Below, one piece after another: positions 24,329-33,323 of a DNA stretch of 62,388 bases. Every line of letters begins with the position of its first letter. Position 1 is the first letter of the stretch. The stretch is from the NCBI GenBank assembly GCA_964564735.1, contig CAZMCH010000014.1, positions 1 through 62,388 of the forward strand. Reading direction: 5' to 3'. The notes below the pieces were generated by a model. That model did not search any database and was not told where the DNA came from. It worked only from the letters and a program-made list of their open reading frames with translations. This DNA comes from CAZMCH01 sp964564735. GTDB taxonomy: Bacteria > Poribacteria > DTPJ01. Position numbers and translations under genes: made by a program.

Positions 24329-26077
24329 TCATGGGGGAGGTGGACCGCCCATTCCTCGTCCACCGCCTTGACCTCCGCTTTGTTGTTGCATTCGTCCAAA
24401 TGTTGACATTGGATTCTTCATCATATTTTTCATAAAGTCCGGCATACCTGTATTTTGTCCGCCAGTTGGCATCACCATGACGACATCACCTTCGTTTAGC
24501 CCGTATATAATTTCGGATTTATCCCATCCACGAACACCAACATCAACTACAAATGGTTGTCCGGGCTTGCCATCTATAACAGGGGTGACCATTTTACCAT
24601 TTGGCGAATCTATAATAGCAGAATTATCAAGAACAAGCACATCTGTTAAATTAATTGCGGTTATATCAACAGATGCGTTCATTCCGGGCTTTAGTATTCC
24701 TTTTGGATTTTCAAGTTCTGTTGTTACCATGAATGTTGTTACGTTTTGAACGGTTTTTCCCTGTGGTTCTATTTTTAGGACTTCACCCTTAAATTTTCTA
24801 TCAGGGAACGCATCAACAACGATAGTTACAGGTTGACCGGGCTGAATTTTGCCAATGTCTGTCTCATCAACGTTTGTCTTTACATAAACTTTGTCTAGGT
24901 TTGCCATTGTAACAAGCAATGTTCCAGCAGATGCCATTGCACCCATGCTTGATGTGATTACCTGTCCTTCCTCAACATTTTTTGTTAATATTATACCTGA
25001 TATAGGGGCCCTAACAATTGTATCTGCCAGTTTATCTCGAGCATTTTGAAGAGCAACACTAGCTCTTTTGACGGTTGCCTCTGCTGATTCAAGGTCTTTT
25101 TCCCTTATATCAATCTGTTTTCTATTATCTAATGCCTGTTTAAGAGCAAGTTTGGCATCCTCAAGTTGTGATTTTGATAATGTAAGGTCTTGCTCACGAG
25201 TTTTTTCCTGTTCTTTTTTCTGTTTTGCAGATTCAAGTGCAAATTTAGCTTTTTCTACACTTTTTTCTGCTAACTTAATATCCTCTTCGCTGGCTGGTTT
25301 TTCAGTAAGTTTTAGCTGTTCGAGTGATGATTCATATTGAGCTTTTGCAGAATCATACTTTGCCTTTGCAGAATCAACCTCTGTCTTTGATACGAATGAT
25401 TTTTCATACAGGGCTTTTAGCCGATTATAATCATCCAAAGCTAGATCCATGCTTGATTTAGCTTGATCAACAGATAACTTTGCTTTGGTAATATTTTCCT
25501 GTCGGGGATTTTTTGACTGCTCTAACCTTAGCTTTGCCATTTCAAGATCATTTTCCGCCTCTTTTATCTGTCTTGCATTTGTTTCTTTCTCAAGTCTTAT
25601 CTGCTCCTGAAGTTGCGCTAATCGAGTCTCTGCATCTGTAACATTTGATTGCGCTTGTTTTATTTGTGCGTCGCTTTGTTGCTTTTGTAGCTCTATATTC
25701 ATTTTTGCCTGTTCTCTGCGTGCAATAGCTGACTTTAGGTCTGCCTCTGCTTGATCGACATCTGCCTGTGTATATGTCTTTTCTATTTCAGCGATTAAGT
25801 CCCCCGCTTTTAGTTTATCACCTGTATCGACAGCCATTTTAATTATAGCACCACTCGCCTTTGAACGAACTTCTACCGTAACTAATGGCTCAATAGTTCC
25901 CGTTGCACTGATTGTAACATTTATATCACCTCGTTCAACTGTCGCAGTCTTTATCATAGAAACAGCTTTCTTGTTATTTTTCTTTATAAATGGCAATTTC
26001 CCCATAGTTGCAAGAACTGCACCAACAGCGACAAGGAGAACTAATATCACAATACCAATTATGATCCACTTCTTCAT
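24329..26077 (-). CDS. MacA/HlyD-like periplasmic adaptor with very long coiled coil
   Basis: This 582-residue membrane fusion protein is much longer than typical MacA (~370-400). An N-terminal anchor helix lies at 4-26, followed by a lipoyl half (about 60-100). Heptad-rich coiled coil runs for about 240 residues (about 100-345), with many Lys/Glu/Gln/Ala repeats such as AKAKYDSAKAQYESSLEQLK. The second lipoyl half (IVRAPISGIILTKNVEEG) follows, then beta-barrel and membrane-proximal domains. A Gly/Pro-rich end (GGRGMGGPPPP) closes it. It would link the permease to the TolC-like outer membrane protein. AAGGAG precedes the ATG. Confidence 0.88.
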   Translation of the reverse strand: MKKWIIIGIVILVLLVAVGAVLATMGKLPFIKKNNKKAVSMIKTATVERGDINVTISATGTIEPLVTVEVRSKASGAIIKMAVDTGDKLKAGDLIAEIEKTYTQADVDQAEADLKSAIARREQAKMNIELQKQQSDAQIKQAQSNVTDAETRLAQLQEQIRLEKETNARQIKEAENDLEMAKLRLEQSKNPRQENITKAKLSVDQAKSSMDLALDDYNRLKALYEKSFVSKTEVDSAKAKYDSAKAQYESSLEQLKLTEKPASEEDIKLAEKSVEKAKFALESAKQKKEQEKTREQDLTLSKSQLEDAKLALKQALDNRKQIDIREKDLESAEATVKRASVALQNARDKLADTIVRAPISGIILTKNVEEGQVITSSMGAMASAGTLLVTMANLDKVYVKTNVDETDIGKIQPGQPVTIVVDAFPDRKFKGEVLKIEPQGKTVQNVTTFMVTTELENPKGILKPGMNASVDITAINLTDVLVLDNSAIIDSPNGKMVTPVIDGKPGQPFVVDVGVRGWDKSEIIYGLNEGDVVMVMPTGGQNTGMPDFMKNMMKNPMSTFGRMQQQSGGQGGGRGMGGPPPP

Positions 26078-26095
26078 TTTGTTTCACTCCTTATT

Positions 26096-27415
26096 TTATT
26101 CCTCTATCCCCAAATCTCCAATAACCTTTTTTAAAGACTTTTCAGCGATTTTATAATTATAAAAAGCATTAACCTGATTGATTAATGCTTGTGCATATCT
26201 TGCTTGTGAAGACAGGACATCTAAAAATATAGTCATTCCTTGATCGTATCTTCCCTGAGTTACATCTAGGCTTAATGTTGCGTTATCAACCTGTTCCTTT
26301 GCTATATCAAGGCTTTTTACAGTGCGCTCGAAGCTGAAAAATTCCTGCTGAACTTCTAAGGCGATTGCTTGCTCTCTTGATCTTATATTTTCTTTAGATT
26401 GTTCAACGCTAATTTCTGCGTTCTGTTGTCGTCTTTTTGATATTCCACCATCAAAAATCGGGAATGATAGCCTTGCAGAAGCATTCCAATTATTGTCAAC
26501 TATTGGGTCATCTCTATTAGTCATACCAGCTCCAAAAAGCAAATTATAATTATATTCTGCGGTCAAAACAGGCAATCTGTCTAATTGCGCCTGCCTTAAT
26601 GATAATTCTGCTATATTTAATCTAGCTCTCAGACTATTTAATTCAGGTCTGTTTTGTATAGCCTTGGCGATAGAATCATCAAGAGAAAATTCTTTCTTAA
26701 CAAGATTTGATTGTAAGTAAAGTTCATAATCAGGATCATCTTGAATCTTAATTGATATACTTTTATCAAGCCCCATAAGATTAACTAATCGCGCTTGCGC
26801 AAGTTTTTGATTATTTTGCGCATTTATTAAAGCCAATTCATCATTTGACTGCTGAACTTTTGCACTTGCGACATCTGCGGGTGTTGTTTTTCCATTTTTC
26901 AGAAATTCTTCTGCTTTTTCTACATTTCGTTTCGATATTTCAAGGATTTTTTCGTCAACTGCTATGATTTTCTCTGATTGTAGAAGGTTATAATAGGCGT
27001 TTGTTACATCAAATATTAATGACTGTATTGTCCTGTCATAATCGTTTTGTATCGCTTTTGCGCTTGCTTTTGCCTGATTTAGTGATGTTTTGCGCTTGCC
27101 ATGATCCCATATTTGATAGCTAGCTGAAATTTGGGCGTCATAATTATCTTCATTAAATCCAAAATTTACTCTTTTAGAGAACTGATATTGGGCATTTGCA
27201 TTTATACTTGGATAATATTTAGCTTTTGCATCCTTTACACTAAGACCAGACGATATTAAATCAAGATTAGCTGTTTTCATGTTTGGAGACCTCTCAATAG
27301 CTATTCCAATACATTGTCCAAGCGTTAATGGTTGTGTAAAGTTCACTTCCTCGCTATTGGCAGAGCAGAGCGCCAAAACAATTAGCATAACAATAGAAAA
27401 AGATACTTTCCACAT
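26096..27415 (-). CDS. TolC family outer membrane efflux protein
   Basis: The product has 439 residues with a signal peptide at about 1-21. Two OEP repeats follow, each with long helical hairpins. SVKDAKAKYYPSINANAQY and LRQAQLDRLPVLTAEYNY are the typical turns leading into beta strands. The protein forms a trimeric channel across the outer membrane. It lies 18 bp upstream of the adaptor gene. Its presence shows that the organism has an outer membrane. Confidence 0.9.
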   Translation of the reverse strand: MWKVSFSIVMLIVLALCSANSEEVNFTQPLTLGQCIGIAIERSPNMKTANLDLISSGLSVKDAKAKYYPSINANAQYQFSKRVNFGFNEDNYDAQISASYQIWDHGKRKTSLNQAKASAKAIQNDYDRTIQSLIFDVTNAYYNLLQSEKIIAVDEKILEISKRNVEKAEEFLKNGKTTPADVASAKVQQSNDELALINAQNNQKLAQARLVNLMGLDKSISIKIQDDPDYELYLQSNLVKKEFSLDDSIAKAIQNRPELNSLRARLNIAELSLRQAQLDRLPVLTAEYNYNLLFGAGMTNRDDPIVDNNWNASARLSFPIFDGGISKRRQQNAEISVEQSKENIRSREQAIALEVQQEFFSFERTVKSLDIAKEQVDNATLSLDVTQGRYDQGMTIFLDVLSSQARYAQALINQVNAFYNYKIAEKSLKKVIGDLGIEE

Positions 27416-27583
27416 AGATTTTGCTCCTCATAATTTGGCTTAATTTTATTGTAGCAAAAAAAATAATCAGACTTCTTATGAAACACGCCATATTAAGATA
27501 AAATATAAATTTATGATTGCTTGATTCTTTAATAAATTAGGTGTTTTCATAAAGTCTGATAATAAATATTGCTATAATTTTTT

Positions 27584-27612
27584 GTAAGGGCGATTCTGTA
27601 AATCGCCCTTAC
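27584..27612. repeat. Hairpin repeat with GTAAGGGCGATT arms
   Basis: GTAAGGGCGATT (27584-27595) and AATCGCCCTTAC (27601-27612) pair perfectly around CTGTA. It lies 31 bp beyond the stop codon of the Spy-like gene. Neither strand has a following T-run, so it is more like a palindromic interspersed repeat than an intrinsic terminator. Confidence 0.6.
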
Positions 27613-27643
27613 AATTTGATATATTTTGATTAGTAAAAAGATA

Positions 27644-28141
27644 TTATCTTTGTGGACGATTACCGCCCGGTTGTCCTCCGCCGGGAGCGCCCGATTGGCG
27701 TTGACGGAATCTATTCTGATTTTCTTTTTCCCATTTGGCAAGGTCTTCTATTTGTTTTGGAGTGAGTATTCCTTTGAGTTTTGTATCTAATTCAGTCTTG
27801 ATTTTCTCAAGGTCTGTTCTCATTGCCCTCCTTGCATCAGCATCATCTCCAGCGGATTCTGCTTTGTCAGTTATAGCTTTTCTTTTTGTCCACGCATCCT
27901 TAAAAGCCTTTCTTGCTTTAATAAGTGCATCGTCGCTGACATCCATAGCAAATGATATTTGAGTCCATTCACTTTCCAATGGTAAAATCTGCATAACCAT
28001 CATCATACCTGACGGTGCGCCTCCGCCTGCTTGTCTATTGCCACCGCCAGGGGCTTGTGCTTGAGTGAATTCTTGAAATGTAAGTATTAAAACAAGACAA
28101 AAAATCGACGATATTGTTATCAATAACCACTTTTTCTTCAT
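27644..28141 (-). CDS. Exported Spy/CpxP-like helical protein with Gly/Arg/Pro-rich ends
   Basis: The product has 165 residues. A signal peptide covers 1-28 (LITISSIFCLVLILTF core, cleavage near AQA). A Gly-rich stretch (GGGNRQAGGGAPSG) precedes a helical core (about 55-145), with KLKGILTPKQIEDL near 125 typical of the Spy/CpxP LTxxQ motif. The C-terminus is rich in Gly, Pro, Gln and Arg. Spy-like proteins are periplasmic chaperones or metal sensors. It is probably the first gene of the efflux operon, with AAAGGAG before the ATG, so a link to envelope stress is plausible but inferred. Confidence 0.65.
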   Translation of the reverse strand: MKKKWLLITISSIFCLVLILTFQEFTQAQAPGGGNRQAGGGAPSGMMMVMQILPLESEWTQISFAMDVSDDALIKARKAFKDAWTKRKAITDKAESAGDDADARRAMRTDLEKIKTELDTKLKGILTPKQIEDLAKWEKENQNRFRQRQSGAPGGGQPGGNRPQR

Positions 28142-28204
28142 TTGATTAATTCTCCTTTAATTTTAGAAGAATACAAAAAAAAGTATTCTCTACAGACCGA
28201 TAAT

Positions 28205-28233
28205 TTGACATTTTGAGCTATTTGTAATATATC
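28205..28233 (+). promoter_or_regulatory. Sigma70-like promoter for gene 28376
   Basis: TTGACA (28205-28210), 17 bp, then TATATC (28228-28233). It lies about 140 bp upstream of the start codon at 28376. The leader also contains the hairpin-free AT-rich stretch 28240-28360. An inverted repeat AGAATAC/GTATTCT lies at 28167-28189, within the divergent leader of the Spy-like gene. Confidence 0.5.
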
Positions 28234-28375
28234 TCTATTAGATAACTTTTAGACGCAAAAGTTTATCAGTATGTTCGGAGATTTTTTTGACTATCCCATT
28301 ATTACTTTTTTGTGTTAGAATACTGAAGAATTATAATATGGATTATTTTCCTTAATTAACATGAGGAAGCAAAAA

Positions 28376-29788
28376 ATGAAAAAAAGATTCATAATTGATA
28401 ATGATGGAACAAATATTTTTATGCTTAAAAATCCTTTGAATTATGAAGATTTGGAATGGGCAGTCAATCAATGCCCTAAGTCTGTAACAACATATATGGT
28501 CTGTCCAAATGCAATAGGTAAATTTTATTATCCTTGTTCAGTTGGGGAAACTATTTCACGTGAAATGGCGCCATGTCTTATTGAGGCGTTTGATCGTGGT
28601 GAAGACCTATTTGGTAAGTTTTTGCAGAAGCTAAAACAAAGCGGAAAGGAAGTTTTTATAACTTATAGAATGAATGATGCCCATAATGCAAATGAACCTG
28701 ATCATTGGGGCGCAAGCGAATTTAAGAAGAAACATCCTGAATTTGCGGTTGATGTTGAGGCAATAAAAAATAATCGTGCTGATTGGATGAGCTATTGCTT
28801 GGATTATTCACAACAACCAGTTCAGGATTATATTTTGAGTAGTATAACAGACTTGGCAAGCAAATATGACGTTGATGGATTTCAGCTTGATTGGATGAGA
28901 TTCCCACGCCATTTATCAGGCGATTCTTGGTCAAAACGTGATGCACTTACAAATTTTGTCACATCAGTCCGATCTATGCTTGATGAAATAGGTAATAATC
29001 GTGGCAAAAAGATATTATTATCTGCAAGAGTGCCAACATGGCTTGAGGGATGTAGGCGATTGGGAATTAATCTTGCAGAATGGGCGAAATTGCTGGATTT
29101 TGTTACTCCTGCACCATTTTTATCATGTGATTATTATATAGATTTTGATTCCTTCCGCAAAGTTCTATCAGCAAACCCGATGCCAATCTATGCAGGAACG
29201 GATATGAATCATAGTGGCCGCTGTCATACGCAGGAATCATATAGGGCATGGGCTTTGAGTATGTATGCACAAGGTGCAGATGGTCTTAATCTGTTTAATT
29301 TTCCATGCTGGACAGAATATCTTGCAGAACAACCCTATGACTGGATCGCTGATTTAGATGATATTGAAAAGATAAAAAGCAAACCTGCTTTATATTCACT
29401 TGTGAATAACTTTTATAGAGTAGCTAATATTGATCAGCCAACGCCTTTACCTGTTACCATAGAAAGCGGGAAATCTACAGAACTTAACCTTTTTATTCCT
29501 AAATCTGCATTGCCTTCATCAAGGGCATTGTTTCTGATTGCATCAAGCGGGGATTTTGCATTTTCGGTCAATGATAATGACCTTATTTTTCCAAGAAAAG
29601 TCGCTTCTGGAAATATATTTCTTATGTTTACAGATCAAGATACATTAAATCGAGAACCAAAGGCCAATCAATGTAGGACTTACACTATTTCACCAGAAAA
29701 TTTAAGATCTAACAATTCGTTAGAAATATTGAATAAATCCGCAGAAAGTATTACAATATCAAGGCTTGATCTAGGACTTTGGTATTGA
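28376..29788 (+). CDS. Glycoside-hydrolase-like TIM-barrel protein (GHL10 type)
   Basis: The product has 470 residues with no signal peptide. The N-terminal 350 residues look like a (beta/alpha)8 barrel: FIIDNDG at the first strand, FITYRMND, YDVDGFQLDWMRFP (putative catalytic Asp region, about 175-188), ILLSARVPTW, and GADGLNLFNFPCWT near 305. A beta domain follows (about 360-470). It resembles uncharacterised glycosyl-hydrolase-like proteins of Planctomycetes and Poribacteria, and the substrate is unknown. The GH31 gene is 13 bp downstream, so the two probably act on one glycan. An ATG at 28361 exists, but GAGGA at 28363-28367 fits the ATG at 28376. A parS-like palindrome lies inside the gene. 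Confidence 0.7.
   Translation: MKKRFIIDNDGTNIFMLKNPLNYEDLEWAVNQCPKSVTTYMVCPNAIGKFYYPCSVGETISREMAPCLIEAFDRGEDLFGKFLQKLKQSGKEVFITYRMNDAHNANEPDHWGASEFKKKHPEFAVDVEAIKNNRADWMSYCLDYSQQPVQDYILSSITDLASKYDVDGFQLDWMRFPRHLSGDSWSKRDALTNFVTSVRSMLDEIGNNRGKKILLSARVPTWLEGCRRLGINLAEWAKLLDFVTPAPFLSCDYYIDFDSFRKVLSANPMPIYAGTDMNHSGRCHTQESYRAWALSMYAQGADGLNLFNFPCWTEYLAEQPYDWIADLDDIEKIKSKPALYSLVNNFYRVANIDQPTPLPVTIESGKSTELNLFIPKSALPSSRALFLIASSGDFAFSVNDNDLIFPRKVASGNIFLMFTDQDTLNREPKANQCRTYTISPENLRSNNSLEILNKSAESITISRLDLGLWY
28553..28566. promoter_or_regulatory. Candidate parS site (ATTTCACGTGAAAT)
   Basis: This perfect 14-bp palindrome contains the invariant parS core TTTCACGTGAAA. Compared with the 16-bp consensus TGTTTCACGTGAAACA it differs only at outer positions (three mismatches over 28552-28567). 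It lies inside a coding region about 9 kb from parAB, as chromosomal parS sites often do. Confidence 0.5.
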
Positions 29789-29801
29789 TAAGGAGACAGT
29801 T

Positions 29802-31838
29802 ATGGATAGTATAATTTGGAACAAAAAATCCACAGGAGTATGGAGTGCAATAATAGGCAAAGACGAAGATTTAACGCCGTTATCGGTTGTTAATGTAGAA
29901 CCGAACACAAAAGCTTTAGATGACATGGGCGATATATCTTTCCCATTTGATACTGATTCCATTATATATGAAAAGATTGGCGGAAGAACAATAGTCTGTT
30001 TCCCATTGGATAAAACTGAGAAAATCTTCGGTTTGGGGCTTCAATTTATGAGAGTTAACCATCGTGGTAGAACGAGATACCTTAGAGTCAACAGCGATCC
30101 AACTGTTGATGTAGGCGAAAGTCATGCGCCTGTACCGTTTTATGTATCTAGCAAAGGCTATGGTGTTCTTGTTAATACATCACGAATTGTCACTATTTAT
30201 TGTGGATCATGTGGCAGAAAATCAACTCCAGTGATAATAAAAGATCGCAACATAGATCACGATTGGCAGGCGACACCCTCATCTGATCTTGTTGAAATTG
30301 TGGCACATTCAGAAGGATTTGAGGTATTAGTTTTTGCTAGCAATAGCGTTTTGGATGCTGTTAGACGTTATAATCTTTATTGCGGTGGTGGAACTTTGCC
30401 TCCAAGATGGGGCTTGGGATTCTGGCATCGTGTTCCTACTACTTTTACGGCTGAGCAAGCAATAGCGGAAGCGGAAGAATTCAGAAATCATCATATACCT
30501 TGTGATGTTATAGGCTTGGAACCGGGCTGGCATACAAAAAGCTATCCATCAACTTATGAATGGTCGGGGCGTTTTCCAAAGCCTGCAGAATTTGTCGGCA
30601 AAATGAAGTCAATGGGATTTCAGATTAATTTATGGGAACACCCATACGTTTCGCCTGACGCAAAGATTCATTCTAAATTAGAGCAATTGTCCGGATCGCA
30701 TACTGTTTGGGGAGGGCTTGCGCCCGATTATTCCTTAAAAGAAGCACAAGGCATTCTAAAAGATCAGCATGAGGAAAATCATATCAGTATAGGAGTTTCA
30801 GGTTATAAAATAGATGAATGTGATGGAAGCGAATTGACAGGCAGTTCTTGGATGTTCCCTGCACATGCGATATTCCCATCAGGGCATGATGGCGAACAAA
30901 TGCGCCAAATTTATGGATTAACATTGCAAAAAATAATCCTAGAAATGTTCCGAAAATATAACAGAAGGACTTATGGGCTTGTTAGGGCATCTCTTGCAGG
31001 CGCATCGTCTTTGCCATTTGCATTATATTCTGATCTTTATGATCATCGCCAATTTGTAAGGGCGTTATGCAATTCTGGCTTCAGTGGATTGCTTTGGTCA
31101 CCTGAGATACGAAGTGCAAGAAATTCAGAGGAATGGGTCAGACGTTTGCAGGTTGTTTGTTTTTCGCCTTTGGCAATGCTAAACGCTTGGGCTGATGGAA
31201 CAAAGCCTTGGTCTTTCCCTGATGTTGAGCATATCGTCCAGAAATATATTAACCTCCGTATGCGTCTAATGCCATATTTTTATTCCGCCTTTGCACGGTA
31301 TCACTTTGACGGAACGCCACCTTTCAGGGGAATGGCTATGGAGATACAAGATACAGATGATTTGAGTTTTGCCAGCATGGAAAAAGATGATCAATATATG
31401 GTTGGTGATTCAATGCTCGTTGCACCTTTATTTATGGGGCAAACATCAAGGGAAGTTTTCCTGCCAAAAGGCAATTGGTATGACTTTGAGACGGGAGAAT
31501 GTTTTGATGGTGGACAAGTAATAAATATTTCAGCGGGATTGGATAAACTACCGATCTTTGTTCGTGAAGGTGGCATTATTCCAATGATGCCTGTTTTGCA
31601 GTATGCCCCAAAGGCTGGTGATTCTGTTCCATTGGAAATACTCCATTTCGGTAATAAATCAGGCACATTTAGGCTATATGATGATGATGGAGAAACATTA
31701 AATTATGAAAAAGGCGAATACAGATGGCGGACAATAGAAGTTGAGGTTTTTGAGGATGGAAATCGTCGGGGCGCTATTTCAAAGGCTGATGATGGCTGGG
31801 TTTCGTCTTATGGTGATGTTGAGTGGAAGTTTATATAA
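29802..31838 (+). CDS. Glycoside hydrolase family 31 (alpha-glucosidase/alpha-xylosidase type)
   Basis: The product is a 678-residue cytoplasmic enzyme. An N-terminal beta-sandwich (about 1-185) has the FGLGLQ stretch that covers the active site in GH31. In the (beta/alpha)8 barrel, the catalytic nucleophile lies in GYKIDECDGSE (Asp338). The acid/base is probably the Asp of YSDLYDHRQF (about 410). C-terminal beta domains carry MLVAPLF and FVREGGIIPM, typical GH31 landmarks. It probably removes alpha-linked glucose or xylose from imported oligosaccharides. It follows the TIM-barrel gene by 13 bp, with AAGGAGA before the ATG. A strong terminator follows at 31867-31905. Confidence 0.88.
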   Translation: MDSIIWNKKSTGVWSAIIGKDEDLTPLSVVNVEPNTKALDDMGDISFPFDTDSIIYEKIGGRTIVCFPLDKTEKIFGLGLQFMRVNHRGRTRYLRVNSDPTVDVGESHAPVPFYVSSKGYGVLVNTSRIVTIYCGSCGRKSTPVIIKDRNIDHDWQATPSSDLVEIVAHSEGFEVLVFASNSVLDAVRRYNLYCGGGTLPPRWGLGFWHRVPTTFTAEQAIAEAEEFRNHHIPCDVIGLEPGWHTKSYPSTYEWSGRFPKPAEFVGKMKSMGFQINLWEHPYVSPDAKIHSKLEQLSGSHTVWGGLAPDYSLKEAQGILKDQHEENHISIGVSGYKIDECDGSELTGSSWMFPAHAIFPSGHDGEQMRQIYGLTLQKIILEMFRKYNRRTYGLVRASLAGASSLPFALYSDLYDHRQFVRALCNSGFSGLLWSPEIRSARNSEEWVRRLQVVCFSPLAMLNAWADGTKPWSFPDVEHIVQKYINLRMRLMPYFYSAFARYHFDGTPPFRGMAMEIQDTDDLSFASMEKDDQYMVGDSMLVAPLFMGQTSREVFLPKGNWYDFETGECFDGGQVINISAGLDKLPIFVREGGIIPMMPVLQYAPKAGDSVPLEILHFGNKSGTFRLYDDDGETLNYEKGEYRWRTIEVEVFEDGNRRGAISKADDGWVSSYGDVEWKFI

Positions 31839-31866
31839 TAACATTTCTACAATTTGCTAATACGAT

Positions 31867-31905
31867 AAAAAAACCGTAGTCAATAATTATTGATTACGGT
31901 TTTTT
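31867..31905. terminator. Bidirectional intrinsic terminator after the GH31 gene
   Basis: AAAAAACCGTAGTCAATAAT pairs with ATTATTGATTACGG followed by a T-run; the stem is nearly perfect and is flanked by A and T runs. It lies 29 bp after the GH31 stop codon. Confidence 0.85.
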
Positions 31906-32107
31906 ATGTCCATAATATGACTTTTCAGTTAATAAAGCACCGAGACATGAAGAGAAAGAGCGATGATAAATAAATCATTATCAGCTTTTTCCTTGTATTT
32001 TCCCTCTCTGTAAACTCAGTCCATCTATGGTTTTATATAATAACCAAAAGACTCATGACATTTTCATTTTTTTCACAACGTATTTATATGAGCCAAAACG
32101 TTTATTG

Positions 32108-32136
32108 TTGACACGTCCACTTTTTTTTTATAGAAT
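32108..32136 (+). promoter_or_regulatory. Strong sigma70-like promoter for the ABC ATPase gene
   Basis: TTGACA (32108-32113), 17 bp containing a T9 run, TAGAAT (32131-32136). The leader of about 60 nt includes a 6-bp hairpin around 32134-32150. Confidence 0.65.
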
Positions 32137-32204
32137 TCTACCTTGTAGAATGGAATGGCTATTTTTATCTTATTTTTAATATTGGTGTTTCGGAGGTTTG
32201 ATAG

Positions 32205-33302
32205 ATGGCAAATGTGAGGGTCGAAAATATAGTTAAGCGCTTTGATGAAGTTATAGCAGTTAATAATATCAGCCTTGAGGTTAAAGACATGGAATTTGTT
32301 GTTTTTCTCGGACCTTCTGGTTGTGGTAAGACAACAACTTTGAGGTCAATTGCAGGGCTTGAACATCCAGACGAAGGCAATATATACATAGACAACCTAT
32401 TGGTAAATGATCTTCCACCTGCGGATCGTGATGTTGCTTTTGTTTTTCAGTTTTATGCGCTCTATCCACACATGACTGTCTATGATAATATGGCTTTTCC
32501 ACTTAAGGCAGTCAAAATGCCAAAAACCGAAATTGATGCAAGGATCAGCGAGGTCTCAAAGATACTAAGAATTGAAAAATTATTACCCCGAACACCAGCG
32601 AAACTAAGCGGAGGGGAAATGCAAAGGGTCGCTATCGGAAGGGCGATGGTTAGAAGACCCAAAGCATTTTTGATGGATGAGCCACTCACCAACCTTGATG
32701 CAAAGCTAAGAACTGAAATGCGCGCTGAACTCAAACGCCTTCAAAGAGACATCGGCGCAACGACCATATATGTTACACATGATCAGCTTGAGGCGATGTC
32801 TATGAGTGATAAGATAATCGTGATGAATTCAGGGGTTATCCAGCAGACAGGCACGCCTGCGGAAGTCTATGATCATCCGAATAACCTTTTTGTTGCTGGA
32901 TTTGTCGGTAGCCCAACAATGAATTTCCTTGAGTGTAGATATACCCAAGAAAGTGGAAAACCAATTCTAAATGTAGGCAAAAACGACTTTAAAATGGAAA
33001 TTCCCGACTCGATGGGCAAAAAAATACAGGAATCATCAACAAGCACTGATTTGATATTGGGAATCAGATCGGAAGATATATTTATCAAAGACGAACCATC
33101 GCCTGAGACAGTTAAGGCTGAGGTTTATGTTGTTGAGCCTTTGGGGTCGGAAAATATCATTGACCTTAGAATCAATGAAAATATGATGAAAGCAAAGACA
33201 TTGCCCACTGTGTTACCTGATATTGGTCAGATTGTCAACCTTTGGTTTAATAAAGACAGAATGCACATTTTTGATAAAAATACGGAGAAGGCGATATTTT
33301 AA
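32205..33302 (+). CDS. UgpC/MsmK/MalK-type sugar ABC transporter ATP-binding protein
   Basis: This 365-residue ATPase has Walker A GPSGCGKTT (36-44), signature LSGGEMQRVAIGRA (134-147), Walker B FLMDEPLTNLD (155-165) and H-loop VTHDQLEAM (about 188). A C-terminal TOBE/OB domain (about 240-365) shows it is the MalK type that energises sugar importers. No permease or binding protein is adjacent, so it is probably a shared ATPase for several importers (MsmK-like). It has its own promoter and a CGGAGG site. Confidence 0.87.
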   Translation: MANVRVENIVKRFDEVIAVNNISLEVKDMEFVVFLGPSGCGKTTTLRSIAGLEHPDEGNIYIDNLLVNDLPPADRDVAFVFQFYALYPHMTVYDNMAFPLKAVKMPKTEIDARISEVSKILRIEKLLPRTPAKLSGGEMQRVAIGRAMVRRPKAFLMDEPLTNLDAKLRTEMRAELKRLQRDIGATTIYVTHDQLEAMSMSDKIIVMNSGVIQQTGTPAEVYDHPNNLFVAGFVGSPTMNFLECRYTQESGKPILNVGKNDFKMEIPDSMGKKIQESSTSTDLILGIRSEDIFIKDEPSPETVKAEVYVVEPLGSENIIDLRINENMMKAKTLPTVLPDIGQIVNLWFNKDRMHIFDKNTEKAIF

Positions 33303-33323
33303 TTGTCATTATGAACATTAATA

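Larger units (their letters stand above)
31839..32204. other. 366-bp intergenic region: terminator, promoter and small hairpin
   Basis: The region holds a terminator (31867-31905), a promoter (32108-32136) and, just after the -10 box, a hairpin ATTCTA-CCTTG-TAGAAT (32134-32150). No gene is seen between 31906 and 32107. Confidence 0.55.

Noticed and set aside
27584..27612. Hairpin as an intrinsic terminator
   Set aside because: No T-run follows on either strand; a repeat is more likely.
27547..27741. Short minus-strand open frame across the 27584 hairpin
   Set aside because: It overlaps the end of the Spy-like gene in another frame and has no start signals.
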